Shown here: positions 40,999 through 53,783 of the stretch, one piece after another
How the letters are laid out: each line of letters opens with the position of its first letter
Numbering within the stretch: position 1 is the first letter of the stretch
From: Isoetes taiwanensis
Taxonomy: Eukaryota > Streptophyta > Lycopodiopsida > Isoetales > Isoetaceae
DNA length: 64,000 nucleotides
Direction of reading: 5' to 3'
Assembly: GCA_021234155.1 (NCBI GenBank)
Contig: JAJEKV010000027.1
Span: forward strand, 10,054,716-10,118,715
Notes under the pieces: generated by a model
What the model was told of the DNA's origin: nothing
Database searches by the model: none
The model's input: the letters and a program-made list of their open reading frames with translations, nothing else
Program-made: the position numbers and the translations under genes

Positions 40999-43250
40999 TT
41001 ATGGTTCACAACAATGAACCATGCCTTTTATCTCTTCTAAACAGAATACCAAACATTTTCAAATAAATCAAAATCTCGTAACCTGTAAACCGTCCAGGTT
41101 TTGTAGAATATATGGTATGATCATCACACAGGTTATGGCATCACATAGGTTGTGGCAAATGTTCTATGTTCAGAGACATGCAAACATTGACAGTTGATAT
41201 TCACATTGCAATATGAGCAGGTTGAAGGTTGAGCATGTATATTCAAATGGTTTAACCATTGGTTTTTTTATGGGATATTGTGTTCACATTAGAGCAATGG
41301 TTTACAGTGGCTTATACCATTGAATATTATACAGGAAAATCTGAATATGGAATCGAAGGAGGCAAAACCATCTTTTTTTTTAAAATGGGAGGGCTTTGAA
41401 ATTTGTGCCTGGAATGCCGCTGTGCAGACGCATGCGGCGTTCCCTCTCCCCTTTCGGCATTTTTTCCCCTCTTTGCATCTACCTGAAATTTTGCCGTCAC
41501 AGCTCATTGTCTCCGATCGTCTCCAATGGCGCTATTTCGAGTCGTTGTGGTATGGCTAGCCAGATCACTCACGGATTTTCAGCAGATGATGGACGATGGA
41601 GCAAGCTTAAGAATGTAGCTTAGCATTTTTAGAGCTCTCAAGCGGGGCATTTTTTGGGCCGAGGGTTCTTGCTTGATTGCAGGTTATGAAGGAGGATCTC
41701 CGTGAATGTTTTCCACATAATTATATTGCATCTGAAGGTAATACAATTCTTAATATGTACAGTCTGTTTATCTCATCTCGGTCTGTCAAAGGAATCACCG
41801 GTGTACATCCAGCAAGGAATAGGTAAACTTGAAAAGTTACCATTTCGATTTTGTTTTATTTTCAGGATATTTTTAGAAGCAGAGCTTCATCTTCCTTGCT
41901 TTGTCCGCTTCAGATCGGACCCTACTTGATTTATCTTTCTTTTGCTTCGATTCACAATCCACGAACAAGCCGTCTTGCTTTGATGCCAGCCTTACATGAT
42001 GCGTAGCCCCTCTATCAGGTATGAACGGCTTTGCAATCTTCTCAAATTTTATTCATTCGTTTCTGCTTTTTTTTTTAACTTTATGCCTATTGTCGAAGAT
42101 TTCATTCATTCAAAGTCATCTTTGTTCTCCAAAATCGCTCTTATTTGTTCTACACAGTGTCATTCTTTAGCATTTCTTCTACTCATATCCTCACAGATTT
42201 ACTTATGCATCGGATTTATTCATAATGGTTTTGTTGCCTTCAACATTCCCGATATGATCCACAAATCGAAACAAATGTATAACAGCGTTATGTGGCTTCA
42301 CACAAACCAGTGCTTCCACTTTTGCTGCAATAACCTGCTCCGTGTTTCATTTTTTGGTGCACCCACAGTTTTTTGGATGAGGAGGCACTTTGCTACGTTT
42401 AAGGATGCACGCAGGTTGTGTTGAGTCTGGCATTACAATATTGGTTGTTGTGCATCTTTTCATGAGATACTTTTGCTTAGATCATAGATTTTTTATTATG
42501 CCTTCAAATGCACATCTGATCTTTGTACATAATTGATGCAACAGGGATGTGGATGCATTCAAAAGAAGATATGGATGATAGATATACAGTTGTAAAGCTC
42601 CTATTTCGAAAAACAGCTCCATCTAAATGGTAGCCTTTGCTGTAATATATTTTTCAGAATTTTCCAGGTGAATGATTTGCCATGTAGGTTTTCTTGCATT
42701 CTTAGGGTTTTCAGTTTATGATATTTGGCATTATTTGCAAGAGGCAATACTCAATGCAAGGTCCCTAAGCATTCATTTGCATTCAGGCTGGTTTTATTTT
42801 CCAGTTACAATTTGGTGTATTCATTAGAGGAGAACAAATTTTTATTTTGGAGGTAGAGCTTTAACAGGCAATTCACAGTTATACAATATAGATCATTCTT
42901 CCAAGTAAGTTTTTTCTCAAAGGTTTAACTCCTTGCTTTTGATCTCACATTGGTTTTGGTTAATGTTTTACAAACATTATGTTGGTTTCACTATCCAGGT
43001 TTCATTATATTTAAATATCCACAAATATAACATGTTCTATGACATTCACAAATATTTGAAGTTGACATTTTTTCAGCACTAGAAGATTAGATTGTTGGAC
43101 CGGCATTGAACCGGCTTTGGAATTCTAGCATGCAATGCGATCTGATGATTAATTATTGTATCAGGGTTTAATACATATCAATTCTGCTTGGACATGACGA
43201 TCAAAGGGAGAAGGACCAAGAACGAGCAAGAAATCCTGGAAGCAATGAAC
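40999..43250. other. LTR-like and unassigned sequence
   Basis: The first few hundred bases are probably the LTR of the minus-strand Copia; its other end was not found. From about 41390 to 41640 the sequence is richer in CpG and C, like a plant promoter or 5' leader. A 142-residue plus-strand frame (41996-42424) is hydrophobic, unrecognised and probably chance. This may be the upstream part of the uL18m locus below, but exons cannot be proven. Confidence 0.35.
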
Positions 43251-43254
43251 TGAG

Positions 43255-43561
43255 AAATGCATGAAACCATTTATGCTCGACATTCTTATTTCAGCAAGTA
43301 TTCATGCAAAAGTTGTCCACAGAGTGACTTCAAAAAAGGTCATATCAGTGACAATTACTAAGGTAAAGAACTTAAGATTCTCCGTGCCCTTTTTAATTGA
43401 TGTAAATGCTTGCAAAGCTATTGGTAAACTGATTGCAGAGCGCGCAGCATAGATGATGATGGCTATGCTGTGACATAAGAATTGCAGAAAGGGAGAAGCT
43501 GAAAGGGAAGCTAGCCGTTGTGCTCGAAATCGTAAAGGAGAATGGCATTGCCATAGTTTGA
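43255..43561 (+). pseudogene. Mitochondrial-type ribosomal protein uL18 pseudogene
   Basis: The frame 43261-43452 reads MKPFMLDILISASIHAKVVH and DVNACKAIGKLIAERAA, which fits the core of plant mitochondrial uL18 (LKPYVLKMHFTNK...HAQVIH type). Two one-base shifts near 43450-43472 separate it from the C-terminal part in a third frame, IRIAEREKLKGKLAVV and LEIVKENGIAIV, which ends at a TGA at 43559-43561. The N-terminal start is not visible. The protein belongs to the large subunit and binds 5S rRNA. It could be a retrocopy, a transposon-captured piece, or a real last exon with sequence errors. Confidence 0.5.
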
Positions 43562-46468
43562 TAGGATACCTTATTACATTGATGGACCAATGGTATTTTA
43601 AAGCTTGGTGGTTAAGCAAAGGATGCAATATTGCTGTTCTTACCTACTGTCCTTGCAGCAATTTGATGATCTTCCTGAGTCTCAAAACTTAAATTACATC
43701 TTGAGTTTTATTGAAGTAGGTGTTTTGTAACTCTTAAATGGAATATTGTGCTAAGTTATTCCCATAAGTGACGACCTTGGAAAAAATTAAGAATCGTATA
43801 AGTGTTGACATGGAAAATAGTAAGGTTTATTAGGGTTGGGTAATTATGGAAATGGAAGTCCTCTACTTCGAGAGTTTGACAATAAATCAGTTGGGAAGCT
43901 GTATGGAAATGAAAGTCTACTTTGAGAATTTGAACAATAACACCATACAATAAAACACAACATAATTTGGAAGCTTTTCTTTTCAATGGTATAATTTGGT
44001 GCAGTCACGTCATCAATAAATGTAATCATTGTAGAACGACAATAAATGTATTTTGAGTCTTATTCTGCATCATTGGCAACACATAACGTCAAGGCAAGTC
44101 GCTCTTCATTCTTCCTGCAAGATTGTCATCAAGAATGAAAAGTGGCTGCAACAGAACATGTAGAATCCGGTTGTTCTTGCCAGTAAGCTTAAGAGAGGCT
44201 TAGAAGGGTTTTTCTATTACAATATCTTTACCTTTCTTCCATGTTCCAAAGGCTTCGAAAGCAACCGACGCTGGATTGAGAAACTAGCTTGAATGTGGCT
44301 AGAAAAAAGGGGCGGCAGCATTACCTTGGCACATTTTGGATTAAGCATCTGGATTAAGCATCTGGAAAGCAATAGGTCTTGCAAGATGAAAGACACAGGT
44401 ACACAAAATGATTTTTGTGTGCAAAATTATCTTCAAGGGTGAAGGATGGAGACTGAGATATAAGGCAGCAACTGGCGAAATGGAGGATGAAGTGCGATTG
44501 CAACTTCTTCTCAATTGCTCAAGGCTCAAATGGCATTTTGGATCTTACGTATGACTTTAGCAAATAAACAATCAGGTTACATCTTCAATAAACTACTATT
44601 TTCAAAGTCTAGCAGCAGTTCACATCTGGATAGAGCTTGCCGGTTCTTGATCACACCTTAAAGTTGGCCATGGAAAGCCTGATTACATTTTATAAATGGA
44701 ACCACCCCCCTATAAATAGATATTTCTAAGATGAGATGATAGTCTACAGCGTATAAAATAAATCATACTCAATGGAACGTTTTTGCTAGCTTCGCATTTA
44801 AGTAAGTATGCCATAAGTCAGCATATTTCATTCTTTCATAATAAGACCCTTCTGTAAGGAAGAGTTATGAACACTCACGTGCATCAGGTTTTTGGAAAAA
44901 AATGGTAGTTAATGCCACTAATTGATGTGGTCATCGGGTCCCCTAATGCCATTGAATGTTTGTTCCATGAATCATCTAATAAATCATTTAGTGCAATCCT
45001 TTTTGTACTCAATATTACAGACTTAACAACCTTGCCCTATCAATCTTCATGAACAACTCCAATCCTTCCATGATTCAAGTCAATATGCAATTGTTAATAC
45101 AACATAATTTTTCACCTTATCTATAAATTTGAGATGACATACATCAACTCTCACAACCATCAACATTTATCGTTTGGGGTGTATTATTGTTTGGGTGTCT
45201 CACAATTTTTTGTGACCATTAGATCATGCAATATCCCGCACAATATTCCATGGCAGTCCCTGTAATCCGTCCCATGCAAATCAAGATGGGGTCAAACAGC
45301 ACCATGTTGACCCGATTTGCAAGGAGGCATTTAAAAACACATATCCAATGGTTGTCATTCTCGCATCAAGCGTACAACATAGCAAACATACTGAACTTCT
45401 CATAGCAAACGTTTCTTGCTTCTATTTCTTCAGAGGAATTGAACCTCAGAAGACAAAACAAAAGAAATATATGCACAATAGAAAACTGAGCAATAGCAAC
45501 AGACCCTAAACAAACACACAAGAAATAGAAGAACCAGTCCAGCCTTGGCTGCAAATCGACCCTTCTCCACTGTTCAGTGACAAATCTGCCGAATTTAACA
45601 AGGTTAGGCCCTAACAAGGTTTTCTTCTGTGAAAACCTCATGTCTTACTCAAACTCTGCCACATTTTCCCTTGCACAAACTCCCAAGTAATGTGCCACCC
45701 CATGAGCTAAATTTGAAGAAGGGATAAACATACCCCAGGGCCAGACAATAAGATGCGTATATATCCCCCAAAGCCTATCCTTTCACAGGGGCAATTGTAT
45801 GTAGCCTTCTCAAGGGTACAAAACCAACAAGGAATTTGGGCCGCCATTAAAGACCCACTATCCATGCCTCAATAAGGCTCCAATGTGATTTCATGGTTCA
45901 ATGGAGGTAAGTGTCAGATCCTTGAATAACATTTAGATGTCCACATAGTGCATATATAGGTGTTTCACATAGTGCATGGTGTTTTTATTCAAGGCTTCTC
46001 ATGTTTCTTTGGCCTTTATTGACCTTCGCAATTGATGTGGATCATGGGGCACTATACACCTTTTGTACATCGGGAACTTGAAAATCCTAAGCCAAGTTGG
46101 TGATTATAAGCTTACCCAGTTTCTATTAAAATATAAAATAGTATGCCAGTATCGCAAATGAGCTTTAAATCGAGCCGACAGATGATCCTAGAGTTCTTTG
46201 GATTATGTTCTTCATGATGGGGATCTATTGAGGCTTATGAACATACTCTATAGTTTTAGATTGCGCCAAAAATATTTTCTATTTGTGTGTAGCAGAATTG
46301 TTTTGTTTAATATTTGGTTAAAGGCAATTTGTCGATATAACTGGCAATTGTTAAAACAAGAACTAAATATGTTTTTTTACGAGTTTGTTCGTACTTTAAC
46401 GGTAATATTTGTTCTCTATTGCACCTACAACATATATTGCCATAAATGCAATCCACACGTCCAATAAT
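43562..46468. other. No gene seen
   Basis: About 2.9 kb of AT-rich sequence holds only short, unrecognised frames (for example 45366-45641 minus and 46198-46467 plus). The last part should belong to the Helitron whose 3' end is at 46497, but its 5' end was not located. Confidence 0.4.
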
Positions 46469-46498
46469 GCCCGGCATCGCCGGGCACACGTTTCTAGT
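46469..46498 (+). mobile_element. Helitron 3' terminus
   Basis: GCCCGGC (46469-46475), loop ATC and GCCGGGC (46479-46485) form a hairpin. Eight bases later comes CTAG (46494-46497), followed by T. Helitrons end in a short hairpin 8-12 bases before CTRR and insert between A and T. The element body upstream is unassigned. Confidence 0.65.
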
Positions 46499-46898
46499 GG
46501 TTTGAATTTTAGCATCTCCTATCTGCCAGGAGAGATGTACACGCCCTCCTTAGAGGCCGGAACCATGCCTGAGCGGTAGGATCCGGTCGCTATAAAGACA
46601 AGTTGTATAGATATTCTTATGTACAGAGAAATAGAGTTGAGCTTCGTGTGGTTCGATATCAATACAGGTTCCTTAAGTTTGTATAAGCTTACATTGTGAA
46701 TTTTGTGAACATATGATGTCAAGGCTTATAATTTATGCTCAGATTTAATGATCAATAGTTGAATTGTAAGTTTGAAAAATTGAGCATGAAATTGCTTCTA
46801 AGCATTACTTGAGATATCATAATATGATATTGACTTGTCATATTGATCTTTTGATGGTGAAATATCTCTGCTAATAGTTGTCTTTATAATTATTCATT

Positions 46899-46911
46899 TG
46901 GTATCAGAGCC
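46899..46911 (+). other. Primer binding site of Copia 3
   Basis: TGGTATCAGAGCC lies two bases after an LTR-like end (TATTCA, 46896) and seven bases before the gag start. The LTR should lie between the Helitron end and 46896. Confidence 0.8.
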
Positions 46912-46917
46912 AATAAA

Positions 46918-47391
46918 ATGGCCACACGATTTGGAGCAGGATTATTGAGTGTTGTTCAAGTGTACAATGGGGGATCTGGTTTTCAAGTTTGGAAAGACCA
47001 AATTCAGCATATTTTGGATGTGGAGGAGTTGTGGGAGATTGTTGACCCAAATCAAATGGATGTGGTAGCTACTAGTGCTGGTGGTGCATCTAGTAGCATG
47101 GGAGCTGTGAACTCAGCAGTTGGAGGAGGTGACTCCACCTCAATGACCTCTGGGAGTAGGTCTGTTGCAGGGATTGCAGGTGAAGACAAGGCTGTGCCAG
47201 CATTTAGTGCTTTGTCAACAAAGATAAAGGAGGCAAGGGGAATAATTACAAGCAAAGTTGGACCTACCATTCAGCTGAAACTCAGAGGTATGTCCCCTAG
47301 GCAAATGTGGAGCTATATGCTTAAACACTATGAAAGTAAAAGCTCATCAAGGAGCAGTGACATTGTTGGGCAAGTAAGAATACGAATATAG
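46918..47391 (+). pseudogene. Copia 3 gag, truncated
   Basis: The frame begins MATRFGAGLLSVVQVYNGGS and has DQIQHILDVEELWEIVDP and MWSYMLKHYESKSSS, the same layout as Copia 1 gag but clearly diverged. It stops after 157 residues, where the Copia 1 gag continues with the capsid region; the rest of the element is missing. The sequence after about 47365 is unrelated. Confidence 0.75.
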
Positions 47392-48479
47392 CTAGCAAGG
47401 ATCTGGAATGGCTCCTTCAAAGTTATGTGGGAGAAGTTAGGCATGTTTAAGAGGGTGTAAGATGTATTCCATGTTTTTTGAAAATTTTATACCAACAAAA
47501 AAGAGCATGAGAATCACAAGCTTCTAGTTTCTTAGGCAATTAGATGAAACCATTAGTTATGGTGTTCTCGGACTCCTCTCAAGGCCAATCTTGAAGATAT
47601 GAAATGCCACGTAAACTTTTGGCAAAACCAATCACAATTTATAGCCTACATTTGAAAGTAAGTACTACATGGTGTGCCAATGACATTTGTATCACGTCAA
47701 AAATCTTTAGGTGGGGATGGTGCCCAACCCTTGCTTCTAGTCTTAAGGTCCACCACGTGGTCCAATCTAGGCAAAAGACATAGTCAGGGTAGGGGTTTGG
47801 TTTGGGCAGGACATTTTTGAAAAGACAACACAGATGGTCTGAGATGATGTCAACAAGAACAAAAATCTCATGTGAACAAAAGGGAGAAGCTCATTTTCTT
47901 TTATCTTTAGTACAGTTACAAACTTTAACAGCATGGCCTATCAATCCTTTAAAAAACAAAATAAAAAAAGTCTCTACATGGATAATTGACTTGTAGTATC
48001 GAAAGGGTCATAGTGATGTTGCTGTTTTATCCTCTGATGCAGGCTCTTCCTATCATGGTGAACCATAATGCACCAAGTACTAGATTGTTTATCCACCAGT
48101 AAGAAATGTGAGATGGGTTTAAATTGTCATGATATAGGTAGTGTTATCCTAACGATACAGTGTGCCACAATATTAATCTAATTTAGTATGAGAAGAACCA
48201 TTGATTCCTATAGTTGTTCATTGTGATTTTCTTATGCCAGTTGTACATTATTAGGTTCTTTTGTATATGTCAATGATGGTAGGACCAACTATGTAGAAAT
48301 TATCTTTGATCTACAAGTAATAAAGATGAAGAATGTTGGTTGTAGTATTGTATGTAGATCTCCATTGTTCAATTCTTTGTGAAATCAATAACGGTTAGTC
48401 AAACATTATAACAATCTTTAAAGCAAAGAGGCATTCGAATCTCTAGGCCAACAAATATGTATATTTTTCTAATTTCCAA
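47392..48479. other. No gene seen
   Basis: AT-rich sequence without recognisable frames, RNA genes or element ends. Confidence 0.4.
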
Positions 48480-49155
48480 GAAAATCAATATGCCTAAGCT
48501 GGTTATTTTCATAATATTCCTAATATAGTTAATCTACAAGTACAAGCAACTCCAATTTCTATTATATGCCGAAATAGGTGTATGCACTTATTCCGATAAG
48601 CAACTTCTAAAGCTAATTGGGATTTATGTGGGAAAAACAAAAAACATTTGATGAAATTTGCAAAGGAGATGAGAGGAAGTCCAATGCATTCCAAAGTTCG
48701 ATAATCCATCTTTAATAGGAGGTCCTGTAAGCCTGAGAAACACCAGTGTTCAATATAGGAACGCTGGAGAAAATTTCATAGCCTGCCACTCTTTCATTAT
48801 TGACAAACAATATTTTCACAATCAATGAGACAAATTGAAGTTACTTCCAATTGATCAAGCCATAAAAGCATGTTTTGATCTCTGCACGACATGTTGTGCT
48901 TTGGTGGCTTGTTTATCTCGCATATATTCTCCATAACGACAAATTCATTTATCAAGTCAGAAGCAACAAAATCAACAAATATATCTTTATCAAATATTCG
49001 TATATTTTCCATATCACGAATCATAGACCTGTCCTCGAGGCACCAAAAACGCATGGATTCTATAGATTATAGATAGATGAACCTGTAACGATAACAACGA
49101 TCGAATTAGTGTAATTCTAGAAAATCTATACAGATCTAACATGTTACCTGTAGGA
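48480..49155. repeat. 3' flank of ROCO copy C (duplicated at 53790-54590)
   Basis: Shared segments include AAGTACAAGCAACTCCAATT and GATTTATGTGGGAA, the GATAATCCATC region, and the stretch just before the ROCO stop (GATGAACCTGTAA). It shows that gene and flank were duplicated together. The copy in front of D has extra bases at about 54050-54200. Confidence 0.65.
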
Positions 49156-51540
49156 TTAAGTAGATAGATACTGATTTGCTGTGCGTGTATAGCCCTTGCA
49201 CTTTGAATGTCTGTCACAGAGATAGACAATACCAGATGGTGTGTAAACTCGGACAAGCCCAAACTCCTTCAAGCTCAAGCCACGGGGTAATATGCGCTTC
49301 AAAAATTCCTGAAGCAATGCAGGACCTGGTTTTGCATGCCAGTCAGTTCGCAATTCAGCTTCTAAACCAGTGGCAAATGCCTTGAGCACTTCTGGCCACA
49401 GTGCTTTCTGCAATATAGAATTCCCCATGGATGATGGCAATGGAAAAGAACAAGCACCTGAACTTAACCCTGCTGCTGCAGTCCGTGCTGCAAGGCTCAG
49501 AATTTTCAATGCAGGTATAAGAATTGGAGCTGCTCGGATTAGCCACTCTCTCTCTAATGTCACTTTGAAACCCTCATGATCTCCCAAGGTGATATTATGT
49601 GCACCTCCTTGCCATTCACACATAAACTGTAGTCGACATGTTGTCTTGAATAATGAAGATAGCTTCTCCAGAAGACCATGTTCGTTGGTGAGATAAGGCA
49701 ACCTTGGAAATGGTAGATCAACCATGCTCATCATTTGTAGTAGTTGCTCTGTCAATTTGGAATTCAAATCAGCTCCTGCTTTCTCAAATCTGTCCACTTT
49801 ACTAACTAGTTCTTTTAATATCATGTTTTGCTCTTCCATTCCAGCATCAACTTTGCCAAATCCTGCATCTATTTTTTGGTCTATCTTGTCAAGCCCTACA
49901 AAATGACGAACCCATTTTCCTACATCTACAGCTTGCAATGCTTCCATGAGTCTATGTCTGATACTTCTTCTTTGACAAGTACTTGAGCACTCTGCTGTGG
50001 CCATGTCGGTGTTAAGCCTGAAACTTTCAAGGTCAAATTCTTTCATGAGCCTTTGTTCTGACTTCCAAAGATACGCCCTAACTTCCAAGGGAGAAAGCAA
50101 ATCTTTAACCTTGACAGAGTTCCCATTGTTCCACCGATGCACATGATTGAGACCATGTTCTTCCAATTCTGCTGTGATCACATCCAAGAGCTCTGTATGG
50201 GCGTTGTAAAGTTCCAAACTTTGTACTGCATCATTATTAATAACCTTCTCATGCAGTTTAACGCTTGGACAAATGCGCTCTCCATAGCAAAGGTCGTGTA
50301 TTTGGTTAACGAATCCTGCAAGAGTCATGTTTTCTTTCTTCGGAGACTTTAAACAGTATGTCTATCCACTGCATTTCTCTCCAACCCTCCTCTTTCCCTC
50401 CAATTTGCACAATTACTTGGATGCCACTTTGAACAAACCTTATCCACTTTGCTCCCATAATAGCCCAAGAAACATGTTTAGATTGCAACTTCATAAATAA
50501 CTGACGAGGAAGTTGTCTCCTTATCCTGGCATTCAAACCTCCTTCCCCAAAACACACATGAATCAGTAGCTTCACTAAGCCATTCTACTTCTGTGGTGGC
50601 GCACATTGGATTAAAAAGGTACTTGGGCACTCTGGTCAAATCTGCATCCCATTCTTGATCTTTAGGTGTGACAATGCCCTCAAGACGAAGACAATAAAGA
50701 AGATGGTATATTAACTTGGATGGCACTTTGAGTTCCTGTAGTAGCCTTATAACAATGTCTTCTCGGATCATTGATGAGTCTTTCAAACAATGTAGAATAC
50801 GAGCTAAAAATTCTGGGGCCAAGATGACAATGTCGGTGATGGGATGATATACTAGGTAGCCATTGTAATGCAGAAGCTGAAGTGCAGCTTTGATATTAGT
50901 TTCTGTAGCACAACTTTTCGCACGGTACCTTGAAACAATATCACCAACAGAGGATGCTGGAAACATTTTACCATGTATTTCTGTGGGCAAAAAGCGCAGA
51001 AGGTCCATGCAAATGCGAGGAGTGAGAAAAGATTCACTCTGTAGTTCGTGAAACAAGGCTTTGATTCTCTCTCTTATTTTCTTTTCCACTTTGGATCTTT
51101 TATCTCCCACAAGTGCAAACAGGTTGCTCTCTGTACCATTCCCAAAATCAATATCAGGTTGGAATTCCTTTATGATAAATAATGTTCTATGCCAGGCTAT
51201 TTGTCGCAAATTTGTACCATGAACTGGAGGGAAGCATAAACAGATGATGACTTTTTGTCTAGGGCCATGGTAGCTGCTGGATGATTTGATTGATTTAAGC
51301 CAATAGCGCAGCTGCTTGTCAATCTCATCCTGGCAATCATGCATTTGAGGAACGTTGCACACTACCAAGAACACACTCTGGCGAGGTGCACTTGAGAAGA
51401 AAGGAAAGTAACAGTCTGCCTCTTCGACCTCTGAAACAAGAAGATTTTGCAGGTTGCCCAAAGGAAGTGGAGTGAAGTTGAGATTCATACCTCTTTCTTT
51501 TAGTGGAGCACTGGATTTGGCAAGTGGATTGAGCCGTTGG
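49156..51540 (-). pseudogene. ROCO protein copy C, N-terminally truncated and frameshifted
   Basis: It covers part of the Roc-like region, COR and the C-terminus: frames 51554-50478, 50575-50306 and 50328-49156. Small deletions break the frame near 50513 (GTTGGGTTGTC is shortened) and near 50320 (about 17 bp missing). It is the most divergent copy (for example LEAELRTDWHAKPGPALLQE, SRYRAKS). The leucine-rich repeats are lost: at 51540 the sequence changes into a LINE. Confidence 0.8.
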
Positions 51541-53783
51541 AGTGGATGGAACATATATCCAAAGTCCCGTCAGGATTCATTCCAGGGAGAAGTATTCTCA
51601 GTAATATTGCAGCAGCCTTTGAAGGCATACATTGGGCAAGAAAGCCACATCAGAAGGTACTCTATCTAAAGCTTGACTTTAAAAAGGCATATGACAGTGT
51701 GAGCTGGTCCTTTTTGGAAAAGATGCTGCTTGCTTTCGGCTATGGACAAGAATGTACTAACATTGTGACAAAATTGCTGGAATCATCGTGTGCTTCTGTG
51801 TTACTTTTCGGGGAGACTTCCCCTATCTTTGAAGTGAGCAGGGGCATTAGCCAACATTGCCCCTTGGCACCTTTTCTTTTCGATATTGTCGCAGAAGGGT
51901 TATCTCAAGTACTATTGGCAGCAGTGGAAGATAAGGTTATAACAGGGCTGCAGATGGCGGATGGCTCGCAGCAAATTTGTAACCAATATGCTGATGATAC
52001 TTTCTTGTTCTTAGAAGCCCTAGAAATAAATCTCCTGAATGCGAAACAGTTGCTGGATTCCTTCTCTATAGCATGAGGTTGTTTTCTTAACTGGAACAAG
52101 TGTGCAGCCATTTGGCCACTAGATGAGCCTCTCCCGGTTCATGTTGCCACTTTTCCTTGGACCACTGTACTTGTTGGGTCCTCTTCGAAGTTGTTGGGTG
52201 TTCCAATCGGGGTGTGCATTTCATCCTCGAATATTTGGGATGAGATTCTGCTTAGTTTAGACAAACATTTAAGATGGTGGAAAGTTGGTAAGCTCTCCAT
52301 GACCGGAAGAATAGTCGTAGCCAAATCAATGCTAAGCAGTACCCATATTGATGCTACATCAGTGTTGTTGGCTCCTGAATCAAAGCTAGCAGAGCTATAA
52401 AAAATGGTGCGAAATTTTGTCTGGGGTGGAAATGAGGAAGGAGCAAATATCAAAGTGGCTTGGAGGAAATGCTTGAGATCTAAATCACATGGAGGACTAG
52501 GAATGCTTGACTTTAAGTTGCACACCAAGATCTTAGTGTGCAAATTCATGTGGGAAATCCTTCAACAGGATTCGAAGTCTCTGGGCCTTGAACTCCTAAA
52601 ACAATCACTAACTCACTGTATACCATGTGGAAAATCATCCCATAAAGCAGATTTACCATGGGCCCTATTTTATAAATTGAGGCCATATGTGGGAGCTTCG
52701 TCGTTTCTTAAAGGATTACTTAAAGCTTGGAAGACAGTTAAAGTTCTATGGCGCTTGGACATCAAAAATTGTACCTCAGTGTCTATGCCGGTGTGGTGGC
52801 TGCAAGTGGAAACTGACAGAGGCTGCGTGCCTTTTTTTTCGGTGGTGAATAAAAGAACACAAAACAGATGGATTGTGGCAGGTATCTCTTGCATTGAAGA
52901 TTGGTACCAATGTGAGACGCTCTTGGGAGTCATTTCAAAGCGAGTTTAAGGTGAAATCACGGGACAAACGAGTTTGGGAAATGGTATTGGCCAATATTCC
53001 AACCTATGCTTCTCCACAGGTAGGTGCTTTTGCCTACCTCGTGAAAACCTTGATAAAAAACATTTTGTATCAAAGGCATACAAGATTCACCATGTGAACG
53101 AAGCGATGAGTCTTCATTCCCAATGGGAGGTAATAGCAGAAGATGACCAACTCAGTCAAATATGGAAATGGGTCTGGAAGAGCCATTTGCCACCAAAGGT
53201 ATCCACACTACTATGGCAAATCTTTCATAGAGCAATCAGGGTCAACATATTAGTAAATAAGTTCAATTGTGATGTCTCACCGAGTTGCCCAACGTGCGGC
53301 CTGGAAGCAGAGACAATTGAACATTGTTTCATGCATTGCGCAGAACTCCATCTAGTATGGGAACAAGTGAAGGAAGTGTTCGGGACCTCTTTACCAGACA
53401 AAGAGCTTTTGCTAGGTATGTATCCATCATCTTGGCCAACTGAAAGGAAAGTTGCTCTGAACTCATGTAAAGGATGGCTCCTATGACTAATATGGAAGAG
53501 GCGGAGAAAATTAGTGTTTTCCCAAGAGTATATTCATTCCAATAGCCTAGAGCCATTTTTAAAGCAGAAGATCCGCCAATATCTTATAGCATTTGAAGAA
53601 GAGAAGTGGGCTTCTCAAGTCCACGACTCTCTTTTATCGTTCCTGTAAAAGTTCCAAATCCACAGCTAAGTGGTTATCCCTACATAAACAAACATGTTGT
53701 GTAGATGTATGATATCACTTGGCATACGTATGTAACTGATGAGCACCAATTAATATATTTCTGATCTTTCAAAAAAAAAAAAA
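51541..53783 (+). mobile_element. L1-type LINE, 5'-truncated, with poly-A tail
   Basis: ORF2 pieces in order are PSGFIPGRSILSNIAAAFEG, LDFKKAYDSVSWSFLEKML, the RT active site QYADDTFLFL (near 51990), GVPIGVCISS, LSMTGRIVVAKSMLSS, FVWGGNEEGANIKVAWRKCL, and the zinc-binding region LPPKVSTLLWQIFHR with CPTCGLEAETIEHCFMHC. The end WKRRRKLVF is the usual tail. Stops at 52074 and 52398 and a shift near 52945 break the frame. A run of 13 A's at 53770-53782 marks the 3' end. The left end joins ROCO copy C without a target duplication that I can find. Confidence 0.8.

Noticed and set aside
41996-42424. 142-residue plus-strand frame as a membrane protein gene
   Set aside because: It has no recognisable domain, biased T-rich sequence, and stands alone; chance in AT-rich DNA explains it.
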